Positions 43,272-52,098 of a stretch of 64,000 bases of DNA are shown here, piece by piece. The translations under genes and the position numbers were made by a program. The stretch is from Rhizobium sp. WSM4643. GTDB lineage: Bacteria > Pseudomonadota > Alphaproteobacteria > Rhizobiales > Rhizobiaceae. Position 1 is the first letter of the stretch; every line of letters starts with the position of its first letter. Under the pieces are notes generated by a model that saw nothing but the letters and a program-made list of their open reading frames with translations, made no database searches and had not been told where the DNA came from. Location: NCBI RefSeq assembly GCF_025152745.1, contig NZ_CP104041.1, forward strand, positions 372,001-436,000, in the 5' to 3' direction.

Positions 43272-44552
43272 TCAGATCTCCTCCCACGGAAAACTGTCCA
43301 GCCGCTCCGCTCCCCTTGCAGTAATCAGAGCCTGAGTTTCCAGTTTGATGCTCTCGGATCCCGCCTCGGCAATCAGGCTTTCGACGTTCAGCACCATGCC
43401 CTCCTCGATGATGCCGCTGAAATCAGGGTCGAAATCCGGATGCAGAAGGATGCCCGGCCATTCGTCCGCCATTCCGGTTCCGTGCAGAGCAAGCGTGTAT
43501 CGATAAGGCTGGTATTTTCCCGGAATCCGCCACGACAGTTCGTTGAATTCCGCGAAGGTCATGCTGGGTTTCAGGATTGCGAGATTGTGCTCGATCTGAT
43601 CCCTGGCAGCGGCATAGAGTTGCTTCTGCTTGGCGTTCATCGCGACGTGCCCTGCTGTCCACGACCGCGAGAGGTCGGCGCAATAGCCGTAGGGTCCGAT
43701 CATGTCGGTGTCGAAGGATATCATGTCGCCGCGTTTGACCATGTAGTCCGAACATTCCTGATACCAGGGGTTTGTTCTGGGGCCTGCGGTCAAGAGCTTG
43801 GTCTCCAGCCACTCGCCGCCGCTGCGTGCGTTTTCGAAGTGAAGCTCGGCCCAGATCTCTCTTTCGGTGCGGCCCGGCTCGGATACCTCGTACATCCGCG
43901 CCATGCCTGCTTCGCAGACACGGATCGTCCATCTCATCAGCTCGATCTCGTCGGCGCTCTTGATGGATCGCGCCCGCTCGGCCAGTTCCTGGCCGTCTAA
44001 GAGCATGAAGCCGCGTTCCCGCAGTTCGAATGCGCCGGCGGGTTCGAGCCTGTCCACCGCCACGCGCTTGTTGCCGCCATTGCTGCTCAAGAGATCCGCG
44101 ACCTCGTCGGCCCAGGCTTTCAGGCGGGGTTCCATAAGGTTCCCGGATGTGAAGAATATCCAGGATTTCGCCGGCCGGACCTCGTCGATACCGGGAAGCC
44201 TGTCATTGACATGTTCGGCGCCTTCGAATTCGAAAAGTATCGCCGGACCATCGGCCAGGATCAGAGCGTAGCGCGAGGCGTTGTGCATCGTCCAAATGCT
44301 CATATTCGATGAATCGAAGGCATATCGGATATTGACGGGATCGTAGAGAAGCAGGGCGCCGCAATCCCATTCGCGCATCTTCATGCGCAGACGCTCCAGG
44401 CGATAGCGGCGGGCGCGATCGAGCGTCGTCGCCGGCAAAGGACTGATCAGAGGCCGATCCGCTCCCTCGGGATTGAGATAGGCCTGCTTTCGCTCGTCCT
44501 TGAAGACGGTCGAGCCGGTCGGCTCGGCGGAATCGCTTTCGTCTCGCAGCAT
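43272..44552 (-). CDS. DddP-like M24-family protein (DMSP lyase-like or Xaa-Pro peptidase-like)
   Basis: The protein is 426 residues from the ATG at 44552; a longer frame upstream overlaps the reductase gene. It has the creatinase/aminopeptidase fold. Candidate metal ligands are D281 and D283 (SFDTDMIGPYG), D293 (CADLSRSW), H357, E391 and E405. D363 in HGTGMADEWP and Y352 in RYTLALHG sit at the same spacing as the catalytic Asp and conserved Tyr of marine DddP, and ASGPRTNPW-like LTAGPRTNPWYQEC is also shared. This argues for a DddP-type lyase over a peptidase. It is the last gene of the Rieske operon, so its natural substrate may be a betaine-related onium acid. Confidence 0.78.
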   Translation of the reverse strand: MLRDESDSAEPTGSTVFKDERKQAYLNPEGADRPLISPLPATTLDRARRYRLERLRMKMREWDCGALLLYDPVNIRYAFDSSNMSIWTMHNASRYALILADGPAILFEFEGAEHVNDRLPGIDEVRPAKSWIFFTSGNLMEPRLKAWADEVADLLSSNGGNKRVAVDRLEPAGAFELRERGFMLLDGQELAERARSIKSADEIELMRWTIRVCEAGMARMYEVSEPGRTEREIWAELHFENARSGGEWLETKLLTAGPRTNPWYQECSDYMVKRGDMISFDTDMIGPYGYCADLSRSWTAGHVAMNAKQKQLYAAARDQIEHNLAILKPSMTFAEFNELSWRIPGKYQPYRYTLALHGTGMADEWPGILLHPDFDPDFSGIIEEGMVLNVESLIAEAGSESIKLETQALITARGAERLDSFPWEEI

Positions 44553-44595
44553 CCGAGTGGGTCCTTCCTGGCTATGCGTGAGGCGGGTGGCCGGC

Positions 44596-45666
44596 TCAGC
44601 GTTCGATGACCAGATCGCTGAGCGGCTTCGAGCAGCAGGGCAGGAAGAAGCCGGCGTCGATTTCCCTTTGGCGGATTCCGCCATTGTGGTTCATGTCGAC
44701 CGTGCCTGACGTAAGCTTCGACTTGCAGGTGCCGCAGACGCCATTCGCGCAGGACGACGGGATCCTGACACCTGACTTCTTCGCGCATGAGAGCACGCTC
44801 TGGTCGGCTGTTACCTCGATGCTGCGGGCCTGCTTCGAGAAAGTGACCTGAAAGACCTTGGCGACTGCCTCCTGAACCGCAGGGATTTCCGGTTCGTCGA
44901 TGACCGCTGCGTCGAAGCTTTCCTCCAAATAGTTCGAGCCCGGCACGCCGAGTTCGGCGGCAATGCCGCGCGCGGCGGCCATGAACGGGGCGGGGCCGCA
45001 GCACATCACGGTCCGTTCGGCGATATCGGGAACCGCAAGCCTGATATAGTCTTTCGAAATGCGACCGGTCAGACCGGGCCAGGACGGTTCGCCGGCCACG
45101 GTCTCGGGAAGGAAATGCAGGCGGACGCCTTTCAGCCTGCGGGCGATGCAGGCCAGTTCGTCGCGAAAGATCAGGTCCTGCGGCGTCCGGCCTGCATGCA
45201 TGAAGACGATGTCGGCGGGTTCGCAGCTGTCGGCGAGTTCACGCAGAATGGACATGACGGGGGTGATGCCGGAGCCGCCCGACAGCAGCAGAAGCTTACG
45301 TCCCGACCGCTCGGGCCTGACGAAATGGCCAAGTGGGCCGTTCGCCTTGACGGTCGCCCCGGGAACCAGCATGTCATGAAGCCAGTTGGAGATCTTTCCG
45401 CCGGGCACGCGCTTCACCGTCACGGAGAAAGCGTTCGTCCGATGCGGCGAGGAGGAGATGCTGTAGCACCTGTTTTCAGCCTCTCCATTGTGTTCCAGGT
45501 CGAACAGAAAATACTGGCCGGCCTTGAACGCGAACCGCTTGCCGTCGCGCGAAGCGAAGGTGAAGGTCTTGACGTCATGGGTCTCCTGCTGGACGTCAAG
45601 GCAGACGAGCGCGTCGTCTTCTTCCGGGTTCCAGACGTCGTGAAGGGCGGCCCTGGCTACGGGCAT
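44596..45666 (-). CDS. Flavin/2Fe-2S reductase of the Rieske demethylase
   Basis: A 356-residue protein from the ATG at 45666, which follows AGGAG; an ATG at 45687 lies inside the Rieske gene. It has the ferredoxin-reductase layout: FAD-binding ENRCYSISSSPHRTN, NAD-binding LLLLSGGSGITPVMSILREL and CCGPAPFM, then a C-terminal plant-type 2Fe-2S domain with CANGVCGTC and a final CC. It transfers electrons from NAD(P)H to the oxygenase encoded just upstream, like the reductases of stachydrine and glycine betaine monooxygenases (GbcB type). The two genes are 10 bases apart. Confidence 0.87.
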   Translation of the reverse strand: MPVARAALHDVWNPEEDDALVCLDVQQETHDVKTFTFASRDGKRFAFKAGQYFLFDLEHNGEAENRCYSISSSPHRTNAFSVTVKRVPGGKISNWLHDMLVPGATVKANGPLGHFVRPERSGRKLLLLSGGSGITPVMSILRELADSCEPADIVFMHAGRTPQDLIFRDELACIARRLKGVRLHFLPETVAGEPSWPGLTGRISKDYIRLAVPDIAERTVMCCGPAPFMAAARGIAAELGVPGSNYLEESFDAAVIDEPEIPAVQEAVAKVFQVTFSKQARSIEVTADQSVLSCAKKSGVRIPSSCANGVCGTCKSKLTSGTVDMNHNGGIRQREIDAGFFLPCCSKPLSDLVIER

Positions 45667-45676
45667 CTGCGGGCTC

Positions 45677-46930
45677 CTAGTATCCATGGGCGCGCATCCG
45701 ATCGATGTACCAGCTGGCGAACTTGTCGAGGTTCGTCTCGGAAAACCGGGAGTAGGGGCCTGGCTGATATGCTGGGTCGAGAGTGCCTGCATGGGAGCGC
45801 GCGACGAGATCGGCGTCCTGGTCCGTCGTCGCGACCCAGACATCCGTCAGCTTGTCGAGATCGTAATCCACGCCTTCGACGGCGTCCTTGTGGACCAGCC
45901 ACTTGGTCCTCACAAGCGTCTTGCCGGCGGAGAGCGGAATGACGGTTGCCACCACGGCATGGTCGCCCATGAAGTGGTTCCAGCTGTTGTGGCCCCAAAG
46001 ATGCATGTCGCCGAGATCCTTGCGGGTCATGTGGCCGAGAAGCTTGGAGGATGCGGCGGTGGCGTTGTGGGTCTGGGATTCGCCGGCGCCTGCGATGATC
46101 AGCCGCTGGGTGCGGAAGTTGGTGGCGCAGTCGGCGAGCTGCTCGACCGCAGCCGAGGGGAAGCCGTCCGACTCCCACGCCTTCGTCCGCTCTTCATACA
46201 GCCTGAAATGCTCCTCGGCCTGTTCGCGATCCTCCGGGCTCAGCGTCTCGGGGTCGAAGCCGAAGTCGAGATCGACGAAGGAGACGCAGAGCTCCGGATG
46301 GTTCGCGGAGCAATGGTAGCATTCACGATTGTTTTCCATCGTCAGCTTCCAGTTGCCATTCTCGATGACATCCGTTTGGAAGGCAACCTTTGCGTTCCGG
46401 ATGTCGTAAGGGGCGAGGCGCTCGGTCATGGCCTGTTCGAGGCGAGCGATGTCCTCGGGCGGATTGTCGGAAAGACAGACATAAATCAATCCGCCGATCG
46501 ACTTGAAAGTGACGGGCTTGAGGCTCCGACACTCCTTGTCGAAGTCCTTGCCCATGTGAGGCGCGTAGCTGAGCTCACCGGTCAGTTCGTATGTCCAGGT
46601 GTGATAGGGACAGACGAGTTTCGAGACGATCGTCTTGCCCGGATCGAGAAGGCGGGAGCCGCGATGGCGGCAGACATTATGCAGGACGCGAATTTCTCCA
46701 TCGTCGTCGCGCAGAAGGATCAGGCTCGTCTTGCCGATATCGATCACCGTGGCGTCGCCGGGTTCGGGGACATCGCAGTCGAGACCGACACAGATCCAGT
46801 GATTGTGGAAGAAGACGTCGATGTCTGCTTCGAACACGTCTTCTCTGACGTAAAGACCTGCCGGCAGAGAGTGACCGTTGGCACGAGCGTCGAGAAGAGC
46901 CGAAATGGACGATGGGAGCTTGTTTAGCAT
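45677..46930 (-). CDS. Rieske non-heme iron oxygenase, Stc2-like stachydrine (proline betaine) demethylase
   Basis: A 417-residue oxygenase. The Rieske ligands are C87-x-H89 (NVCRHRGSRLLD) and C107-xx-H110 (LVCPYHTW). The mononuclear iron site is H206 and H211 in NRECYHCSANHPELC, with a late Asp expected near the C-terminus. Size and sequence suit the betaine N-demethylase group (Stc2, GbcA), which removes one methyl from a quaternary amine as formaldehyde. The proline-type enzymes in this island favour proline betaine or hydroxyproline betaine over glycine betaine. AGAGG precedes the ATG. It is first in the operon Rieske-reductase-DddP-like and is divergent from a LysR gene. Confidence 0.85.
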   Translation of the reverse strand: MLNKLPSSISALLDARANGHSLPAGLYVREDVFEADIDVFFHNHWICVGLDCDVPEPGDATVIDIGKTSLILLRDDDGEIRVLHNVCRHRGSRLLDPGKTIVSKLVCPYHTWTYELTGELSYAPHMGKDFDKECRSLKPVTFKSIGGLIYVCLSDNPPEDIARLEQAMTERLAPYDIRNAKVAFQTDVIENGNWKLTMENNRECYHCSANHPELCVSFVDLDFGFDPETLSPEDREQAEEHFRLYEERTKAWESDGFPSAAVEQLADCATNFRTQRLIIAGAGESQTHNATAASSKLLGHMTRKDLGDMHLWGHNSWNHFMGDHAVVATVIPLSAGKTLVRTKWLVHKDAVEGVDYDLDKLTDVWVATTDQDADLVARSHAGTLDPAYQPGPYSRFSETNLDKFASWYIDRMRAHGY

Positions 46931-47004
46931 CAGAACCTCTTATGCGAGAGTTTCCCCAGATTGCCCTTGCAGTTCCGATGTTTCAACGGCATAAAAAATT
47001 AGGT

Positions 47005-47027
47005 TCGCATAAGTTTTTATCATGCGA
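47005..47027. promoter_or_regulatory. Candidate LysR box TCGCAT-N11-ATGCGA
   Basis: A perfect dyad of the T-N11-A LysR type, ending 13 bases before the LysR start codon, inside the Rieske/LysR divergent region. A further half-site ATGCGA occurs at 46942-46947, next to the Rieske start, as expected for an activation site pair. Autoregulation and control of the Rieske operon are likely. Confidence 0.65.
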
Positions 47028-47040
47028 TGAGGGTTCTGTG

Positions 47041-47928
47041 ATGCACTTTAGAAGACGGATCCCGTCGCTGACGGCCCTGGTGACCCTGGAGGCGGTGCTC
47101 AGAAAGAAGAGCTTCACCACGGCTGCGACCGAATTGGGTGTCACCCAGGCGGCGGTCAGCAGGCAGATTGCATTGCTGGAGGAGGAATTCGGCCAGCCCT
47201 TATTCGTGCGCAAGCATCGAGCGATCGAGCCGACGGCGGCATGCATCAACCTCGGAGCCACGCTGGCCAAAAGCTTTGCCGATATTGCCGAGGGCGTGGA
47301 AGCGCTCCAGTCGCGCAGCCAGGACGTACTGACTATAGGGGCGACCGTTGCGTTCTCCTCTTTCTGGCTGCTGCCGCGGCTGGCCGAATTCCGCCGGGCG
47401 AACCCGGGTATTCTGGTGCGGGTGATATCCCAGGACAGCCCGATCGCTCTCGACGACGGCGAAGTCGATGTGGCAATTCGATATGGTGTGCCTCCGTTCA
47501 GCGATAGCACCGTCATCGCCTCGCGCGGCGACGTCATTTGCCCCGTCTGCTCTCCCGACTATCTCAGGCGACGCGGAGATGGTCCGCTCGGCTCTGCCGA
47601 CGAATTCATCGAAACGGACGTTCTCGATCGTTCCTGGTATAGCTGGGCCCAGTGGTTTTCGCTGACCGGCGCCAACCTCAATGTAAAGCCGTCGCTTCGG
47701 TTCAACCACTATACCGAAACCATCGCTGCCGCGCGCGCAGGGCAAGGCATTGCCTTGGGATGGCGTATGCTGGTCGGCACCTTTCTGGAGGATGGAACCT
47801 TGATGCAGATCGGCGGCGGCGAGCTTGCGGCGGAGGATCGTTACAATGTGATCGTGCCCGTCAAAGCCAAGCGAAGCAATGCACGCGACCTTGCCGCCGC
47901 CTGGCTGACGGCATCACTGCACGGTTGA
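47041..47928 (+). CDS. LysR-family regulator divergent from the Rieske demethylase operon
   Basis: The protein has 295 residues from the ATG at 47041 (GAGGG upstream); an upstream extension of the frame covers the operator and is rejected. The N-terminal helix-turn-helix is LRKKSFTTAATELGVTQAAVSRQIALLEEEFG, followed by the linker and substrate-binding domain (VLTIGATVAFSSFWLLPRLAEF, DVAIRYGV, GIALGWRML). The sequence is of the GcvA/AmpR-like group. It is divergent from the Rieske-reductase-DddP-like operon with a perfect LysR box between, so it probably senses a betaine or its product. It ends 11 bases from the convergent acetyltransferase gene. Confidence 0.88.
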   Translation: MHFRRRIPSLTALVTLEAVLRKKSFTTAATELGVTQAAVSRQIALLEEEFGQPLFVRKHRAIEPTAACINLGATLAKSFADIAEGVEALQSRSQDVLTIGATVAFSSFWLLPRLAEFRRANPGILVRVISQDSPIALDDGEVDVAIRYGVPPFSDSTVIASRGDVICPVCSPDYLRRRGDGPLGSADEFIETDVLDRSWYSWAQWFSLTGANLNVKPSLRFNHYTETIAAARAGQGIALGWRMLVGTFLEDGTLMQIGGGELAAEDRYNVIVPVKAKRSNARDLAAAWLTASLHG

Positions 47929-47939
47929 TCGAAGCGTGG

Positions 47940-49592
47940 TCACATACCCAGCCCCACGGTTGCCGTCCGGTGAACGCCTTTCGGGACGAAGGCGAAGCGA
48001 TCTGCCAGGCCCAGGAAGTCGGCCGCCAGGTGAATGACGGAAAGCCACATTTCCGTCCCCTGCAAGCTCGGTTCACTACCATCGGCAAAGGGGAATCCTT
48101 CGCCATCCCGCCATCTATCCAGCGCCCTTGAGATGAGCTTGCGGGCGATCGCCTCGCCGTCGGCCCGTCTGTAGTCGGTCTGCCGGGCAATCAGCAGCAG
48201 AGGATGAATCGTATCGAGCAGGTTGCACGCATTGTATTTTGCCGCAACGAAGCCCTTGTGGTTGCGGTAGTTGAGGTGAACCGTTTCGAGTGAGGCGTGC
48301 GGGTGGGGAAGTGCCACGCCGAACTGGGCGTAGGTGCCGCGCGTCAGGCGATAAAAGCCGTTCACCGGTTGAAGCCATCCTTCCGCCGCGGTCGGTTCAC
48401 CCCAGAGCCCCGAAACGCTGTTGGCATTGTGGCTTAGCCACTCGAAGAGCGCCTGCCGTGAATGCCTGACGCCGAAATACTTCGCGTTGAAGTACATGGC
48501 AGTTCCGATCGCATCGGCCACGCTTCCGGCGTGCCATGCCCGGGTCGACCAGGGCAGGGCGCTCAGCCATTCATCCAACTCCCCGGCCTCGAGCTCGACT
48601 GCATGGACCGGTTGGCGCGGACCGGAACCAAGCAGTTCAAGCGCATAGCCAACCGCAAGGACGTTATAGAGCGCCTTTGGATCATCCCTCAGCGCCTTGC
48701 CATGCATGCGGGCATGTTCTTCCGGGAAAAGGCCGGTCTCTCGGTCCTGAAGATCTTGGAGACGCTCGACGGTCTCCGCCGCATCGAGATCGGGCGGCAG
48801 ATGGCCGAAGCCGGCAGCGATCTCGATTGCATCGCAGAGATGCCGGATCGCTGGTCTGCTGATGCCGTCTGCTTCCAGCGATTGATAGGTCCCTTGCGTT
48901 TTCCAGCGTGCCAGAATGTCCGGCCACTGGTCTTTCGCTTTCTGACCGAGCCTGACCAACTGATCTTCGATGTCGCCATTGCCTGTTTTCCGGGGTGCCG
49001 AGCCTCGGCTCCGCAGCACCCGGGCGGGCACGCCACCGGCAATCGCCATGGCGGGAATGTCCCCCGTGACCACCGCTCCGGCGGCGATCACCGCACCATT
49101 TCCAATCGTGGCGCCATCGAGGATCACAGAGTTGGCGCCGATCCAGACATCGTCGCCGATCGAAATGCCGATGCTGACGACGCCCTGGCGGTGTATAGGA
49201 ATGCTCGGATCGTCGAAGCCATGATTGAAGCCGACGAGCGAGGCATGCGAAGCAATCCGCACGCCATTGCCGCACGTCACCGTGCCGGAAACGCAGGCAT
49301 AGGGATTGATGGTGCAATCGTCACCGAGGGTTATATCGCCGCGAACGAGCGCGTGCCCGGCGATCCACGACCGCTCGCCCATTGTCAGGCTTTCGGTGAA
49401 GATTGCGGCGTGCTCGGCGATGTAGGACGTCTCGGCCAGCTGTGCACCGCATGATCGCCAGAGTTCCGCCCTGCGGGCGAGGTGAGCGGGATGACGAAGG
49501 TCAGACGCAACGTGTTCCCAGGTCAGGTATTGAAGCCTGCGCGCTTCCCTCTCTTCGCTCACTGACGATTGCGGGCTGCCGGCGTGATCCAT
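47940..49592 (-). CDS. Hexapeptide-repeat acetyltransferase fused to a large C-terminal helical domain
   Basis: About 550 residues from the ATG at 49592 (GAGGA upstream; an ATG four codons earlier is possible). Residues about 50-210 form a left-handed beta-helix acyltransferase with hexapeptide turns, a CatB/maltose-acetyltransferase-like loop (SLVGFNHGFDDPSIPIHRQG) and IGDDVWIGANSVILDGATIGNGAVIAAGAVVTGDIPAMAIAGGVPARVL (split by coils). Residues about 220-550 are a long region rich in helices with repeated aromatic/Leu patterns (YNVLAVGYALELLGSG, AGSVADAIGTAMYFNAKYFG, LSVIHLAADFLG), suggestive of an alpha/alpha-barrel like that of terpenoid-cyclase or glycosidase toroids. The first part should transfer an acetyl group to a sugar or similar acceptor. 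The second is unassigned. Confidence 0.7.
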   Translation of the reverse strand: MDHAGSPQSSVSEEREARRLQYLTWEHVASDLRHPAHLARRAELWRSCGAQLAETSYIAEHAAIFTESLTMGERSWIAGHALVRGDITLGDDCTINPYACVSGTVTCGNGVRIASHASLVGFNHGFDDPSIPIHRQGVVSIGISIGDDVWIGANSVILDGATIGNGAVIAAGAVVTGDIPAMAIAGGVPARVLRSRGSAPRKTGNGDIEDQLVRLGQKAKDQWPDILARWKTQGTYQSLEADGISRPAIRHLCDAIEIAAGFGHLPPDLDAAETVERLQDLQDRETGLFPEEHARMHGKALRDDPKALYNVLAVGYALELLGSGPRQPVHAVELEAGELDEWLSALPWSTRAWHAGSVADAIGTAMYFNAKYFGVRHSRQALFEWLSHNANSVSGLWGEPTAAEGWLQPVNGFYRLTRGTYAQFGVALPHPHASLETVHLNYRNHKGFVAAKYNACNLLDTIHPLLLIARQTDYRRADGEAIARKLISRALDRWRDGEGFPFADGSEPSLQGTEMWLSVIHLAADFLGLADRFAFVPKGVHRTATVGLGM

Positions 49593-49920
49593 CTCGATCC
49601 TCATTCTAGGTCAACCGCCGAATATTCGTCTGCCTTCGGCGATCCGTTGCCTCGCTGCATAAGACGGCCTGGTTCGTCCAAAAGCAAGACTTCCGACAAT
49701 GGCGGCGCAGCCCTCGTTGAAATGGCTCCAATTGCTTTGATCGGGTCCGGCCTCCCGGCGACCGATGTGATCGCAAGTGTCCGTACGATGGCCCCTCATA
49801 GCGGCTTGCCATGCGGGCGGTCGATGCGGCTCATGTCCGAATTCGCGATTTGCAGAGACGTGATGCACGCGCACCGATTATCGGCCGCGTGCTGAGCCAT
49901 CTGGAAACCTCGATGTCGAG
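49593..49920. other. Intergenic stretch without a recognised gene
   Basis: About 330 bases between the acetyltransferase start and the GGDEF-EAL stop, both on the minus strand. A short minus-strand frame (49611-49874) has no recognisable domain. It probably carries the promoter of the acetyltransferase gene, but no clear element was identified. Confidence 0.35.
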
Positions 49921-51918
49921 TTATGCCGCGTTCAGAAGTTCAGCGCTCACCGGCATTCCCATGTGAAAGCCCTGGGCGCGGTCGATGCGAAGATCCTTGA
50001 GAAGGGAATATTGGGCTGCAGTTTCGACGCCTTCCACCAGGATTGTATTTCCACGATTGCGGATGAGAACAATCATGTCCTGAAGCATCGTCAGACCGCG
50101 TGGGTTCGAGCTGTCGTGCAGGAAGGTTCGATCGACCTTAACTGTCTGAAACTCGATTGCCCTCAGCCAAGAGAGGCCCGCGAAGCCGGAGCCGAAGTCG
50201 TCAAGCCAGATTTCGATGCCGAGTGCACGCAGATCGGCAATGCATTTGAGCACCTCCGACTGCATATCCATGTCCAGGCCCTCGGTGACTTCCAAGGCTA
50301 GTCGCGACCCGCAGACCCCGCACCGAGCAAGGATATCAGCGACACTGGCGGCAAAGCCGGGGGAGCGCAGCTGTATCGGCGACACGTTGACGCTGACGGT
50401 CGCCATGCGATCGGTCATCAGTATATCCCGGCATGCCGTCTCGATCGCCCACCTGCCCAGTTCGAGGATAGCGCCGCTTCGCTCTGCAACCGGGATGAAT
50501 GTCTTCGGCGAAACCGCCGTGCCATCAGGCATCCTGAGGCGCATCAAAGCCTCGACAGCCCTTGCTTTCCCGTTCGTCACGTCGAAAATCGGTTGGTACA
50601 CGAGCGAGACCAGTTTGCGATCGATGGCGGCCGCCAGCAGGGGCACGAGTTTACCGGCATAGTCGTCGGGGCGAGGCAGCAGCGGATCAAAACTGCGAAT
50701 GCAGTTTCGGCCGCTTGCTTTGGCATTGTAGAGAGCAAGGTCGGCTTCACGCACTATTCGTTCGACTTTCTCGCCAACTTTCTCGCGGGTGAAGGCGACG
50801 CCGATGCTGACAGTTACGATCGACATATCATCCGGTCGCTCATCGTGAGCAATCGCGAGAGACTCGACTTCCATTCTGATCTTTTCGGCGACAGCCATCG
50901 CGACCTTTGGAAGGGCCGCAGGCATGACCACGATGAACTCCTCGCCGCCATACCTGCCGATCATGCCATCGGAAGACTCTACAATCGCCTTCAGCGCATT
51001 GGCAATGACAGTCAGACATCGGTCTCCTTCCTGATGTCCGTAACGATCATTGAAGCGTTTGAAAAAGTCGACGTCGATGAGGAACACGGAGAAGTCGCGG
51101 CGTTCGTCTTTCCAAGCGGCCCAGCATTCGTCGAGCCGCCGATCCAGCGCGCGTCTGTTGCTTATGCCTGTCAGGTAGTCGGTATGTGAAAGCTCGAGCA
51201 GTGACCTTCCGCGCTCGGACGCTTCCCAGTGCTGGTGGCGAGCCTCCGCCGCATTCAGCAACACGTTTCGGCGCTCCACATTCAATCGCCAATTGACGAA
51301 AGACGTGAAGGCAAAGCACGAAATGTAGAACAGCCCGAAAGCGAGCGTGTAGGTTTGGCTTGAAGGAAAAAGTTCCTCGATCGTAATGAAAAACGCGCAG
51401 AGAACGAGCCCGGAGGTGATCACCGAAAGCCGAAACGGGAAACTGAAAAACAGGTTGGCGCCCATCATGAAGATGGCGCCGAATATCATGTAGTAGGACA
51501 TGGCAGTGACGTCGTGGGTGGCAATCGCCGGGTAAAGCCAGGCTACATAGCCCACAAGCAGTGCAGTGGCGCACGTAATGTCAAGCCAGACGGTTTTCGC
51601 ATTTGCCAGCCGCAAGATTTCGAACGCCAGCAGGGCGATCGTCGCAACGGCGAATCGGGCGGCGATCGTCGCAGGGGCAACATCGGGGATCAGCCAACGG
51701 TCGGGAAGTGCGAAGGCCACATAGACGGCAACCGCCATCCAAAGACCGTGCCGCGAGCTCTGCCTTCGGACAGCATCATTTTCAATTTTCAGAGACTTGA
51801 TGGCCTCGGCGAATGAAATGCCGGCGGTTGGTTCGTCCCGCTGGACATTATCGCAAGCCGCGATCATGCAACGACGCCGACCCGAAAGCCATCTAAAGTA
51901 TGTTGAAAAGTAAGCCAT
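49921..51918 (-). CDS. Membrane GGDEF-EAL protein (cyclic di-GMP synthesis and hydrolysis)
   Basis: The protein has 665 residues from the ATG at 51918, behind GGAGGG; the frame extends to a TTG at 51957. Around residues 55-220 there are about six hydrophobic segments (MAVAVYVAFALPDRW to YISCFAFTSFVNW), forming a membrane sensor. GGDEF domain: active-site RYGGEEF. EAL domain: VEALMRL, EVTEGLD, the metal motif WLDDFGSGFAGL, the KVDRTFL lysine and VEGVETAAQ, all key positions retained. Both activities therefore look possible, although in such proteins one usually dominates. It has no evident operon partners; the next gene upstream is divergent. Confidence 0.88.
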   Translation of the reverse strand: MAYFSTYFRWLSGRRRCMIAACDNVQRDEPTAGISFAEAIKSLKIENDAVRRQSSRHGLWMAVAVYVAFALPDRWLIPDVAPATIAARFAVATIALLAFEILRLANAKTVWLDITCATALLVGYVAWLYPAIATHDVTAMSYYMIFGAIFMMGANLFFSFPFRLSVITSGLVLCAFFITIEELFPSSQTYTLAFGLFYISCFAFTSFVNWRLNVERRNVLLNAAEARHQHWEASERGRSLLELSHTDYLTGISNRRALDRRLDECWAAWKDERRDFSVFLIDVDFFKRFNDRYGHQEGDRCLTVIANALKAIVESSDGMIGRYGGEEFIVVMPAALPKVAMAVAEKIRMEVESLAIAHDERPDDMSIVTVSIGVAFTREKVGEKVERIVREADLALYNAKASGRNCIRSFDPLLPRPDDYAGKLVPLLAAAIDRKLVSLVYQPIFDVTNGKARAVEALMRLRMPDGTAVSPKTFIPVAERSGAILELGRWAIETACRDILMTDRMATVSVNVSPIQLRSPGFAASVADILARCGVCGSRLALEVTEGLDMDMQSEVLKCIADLRALGIEIWLDDFGSGFAGLSWLRAIEFQTVKVDRTFLHDSSNPRGLTMLQDMIVLIRNRGNTILVEGVETAAQYSLLKDLRIDRAQGFHMGMPVSAELLNAA

Positions 51919-52098
51919 ACTTCGGCGCCCTCCAAAATCGCATTCGGCAACTTGCAACCGGTTTGTCTTATTGCTTGGCTTTGTTAGAGGGGTAGCATCG
52001 GACCCGCAAGAGTAGAATTACCCTTATCCCGTGTAGATTCTAGTCGCATCCTATTTCGAGGTTGATTATGCTTAACGCTATGTCAAGAGGATCTCGAA

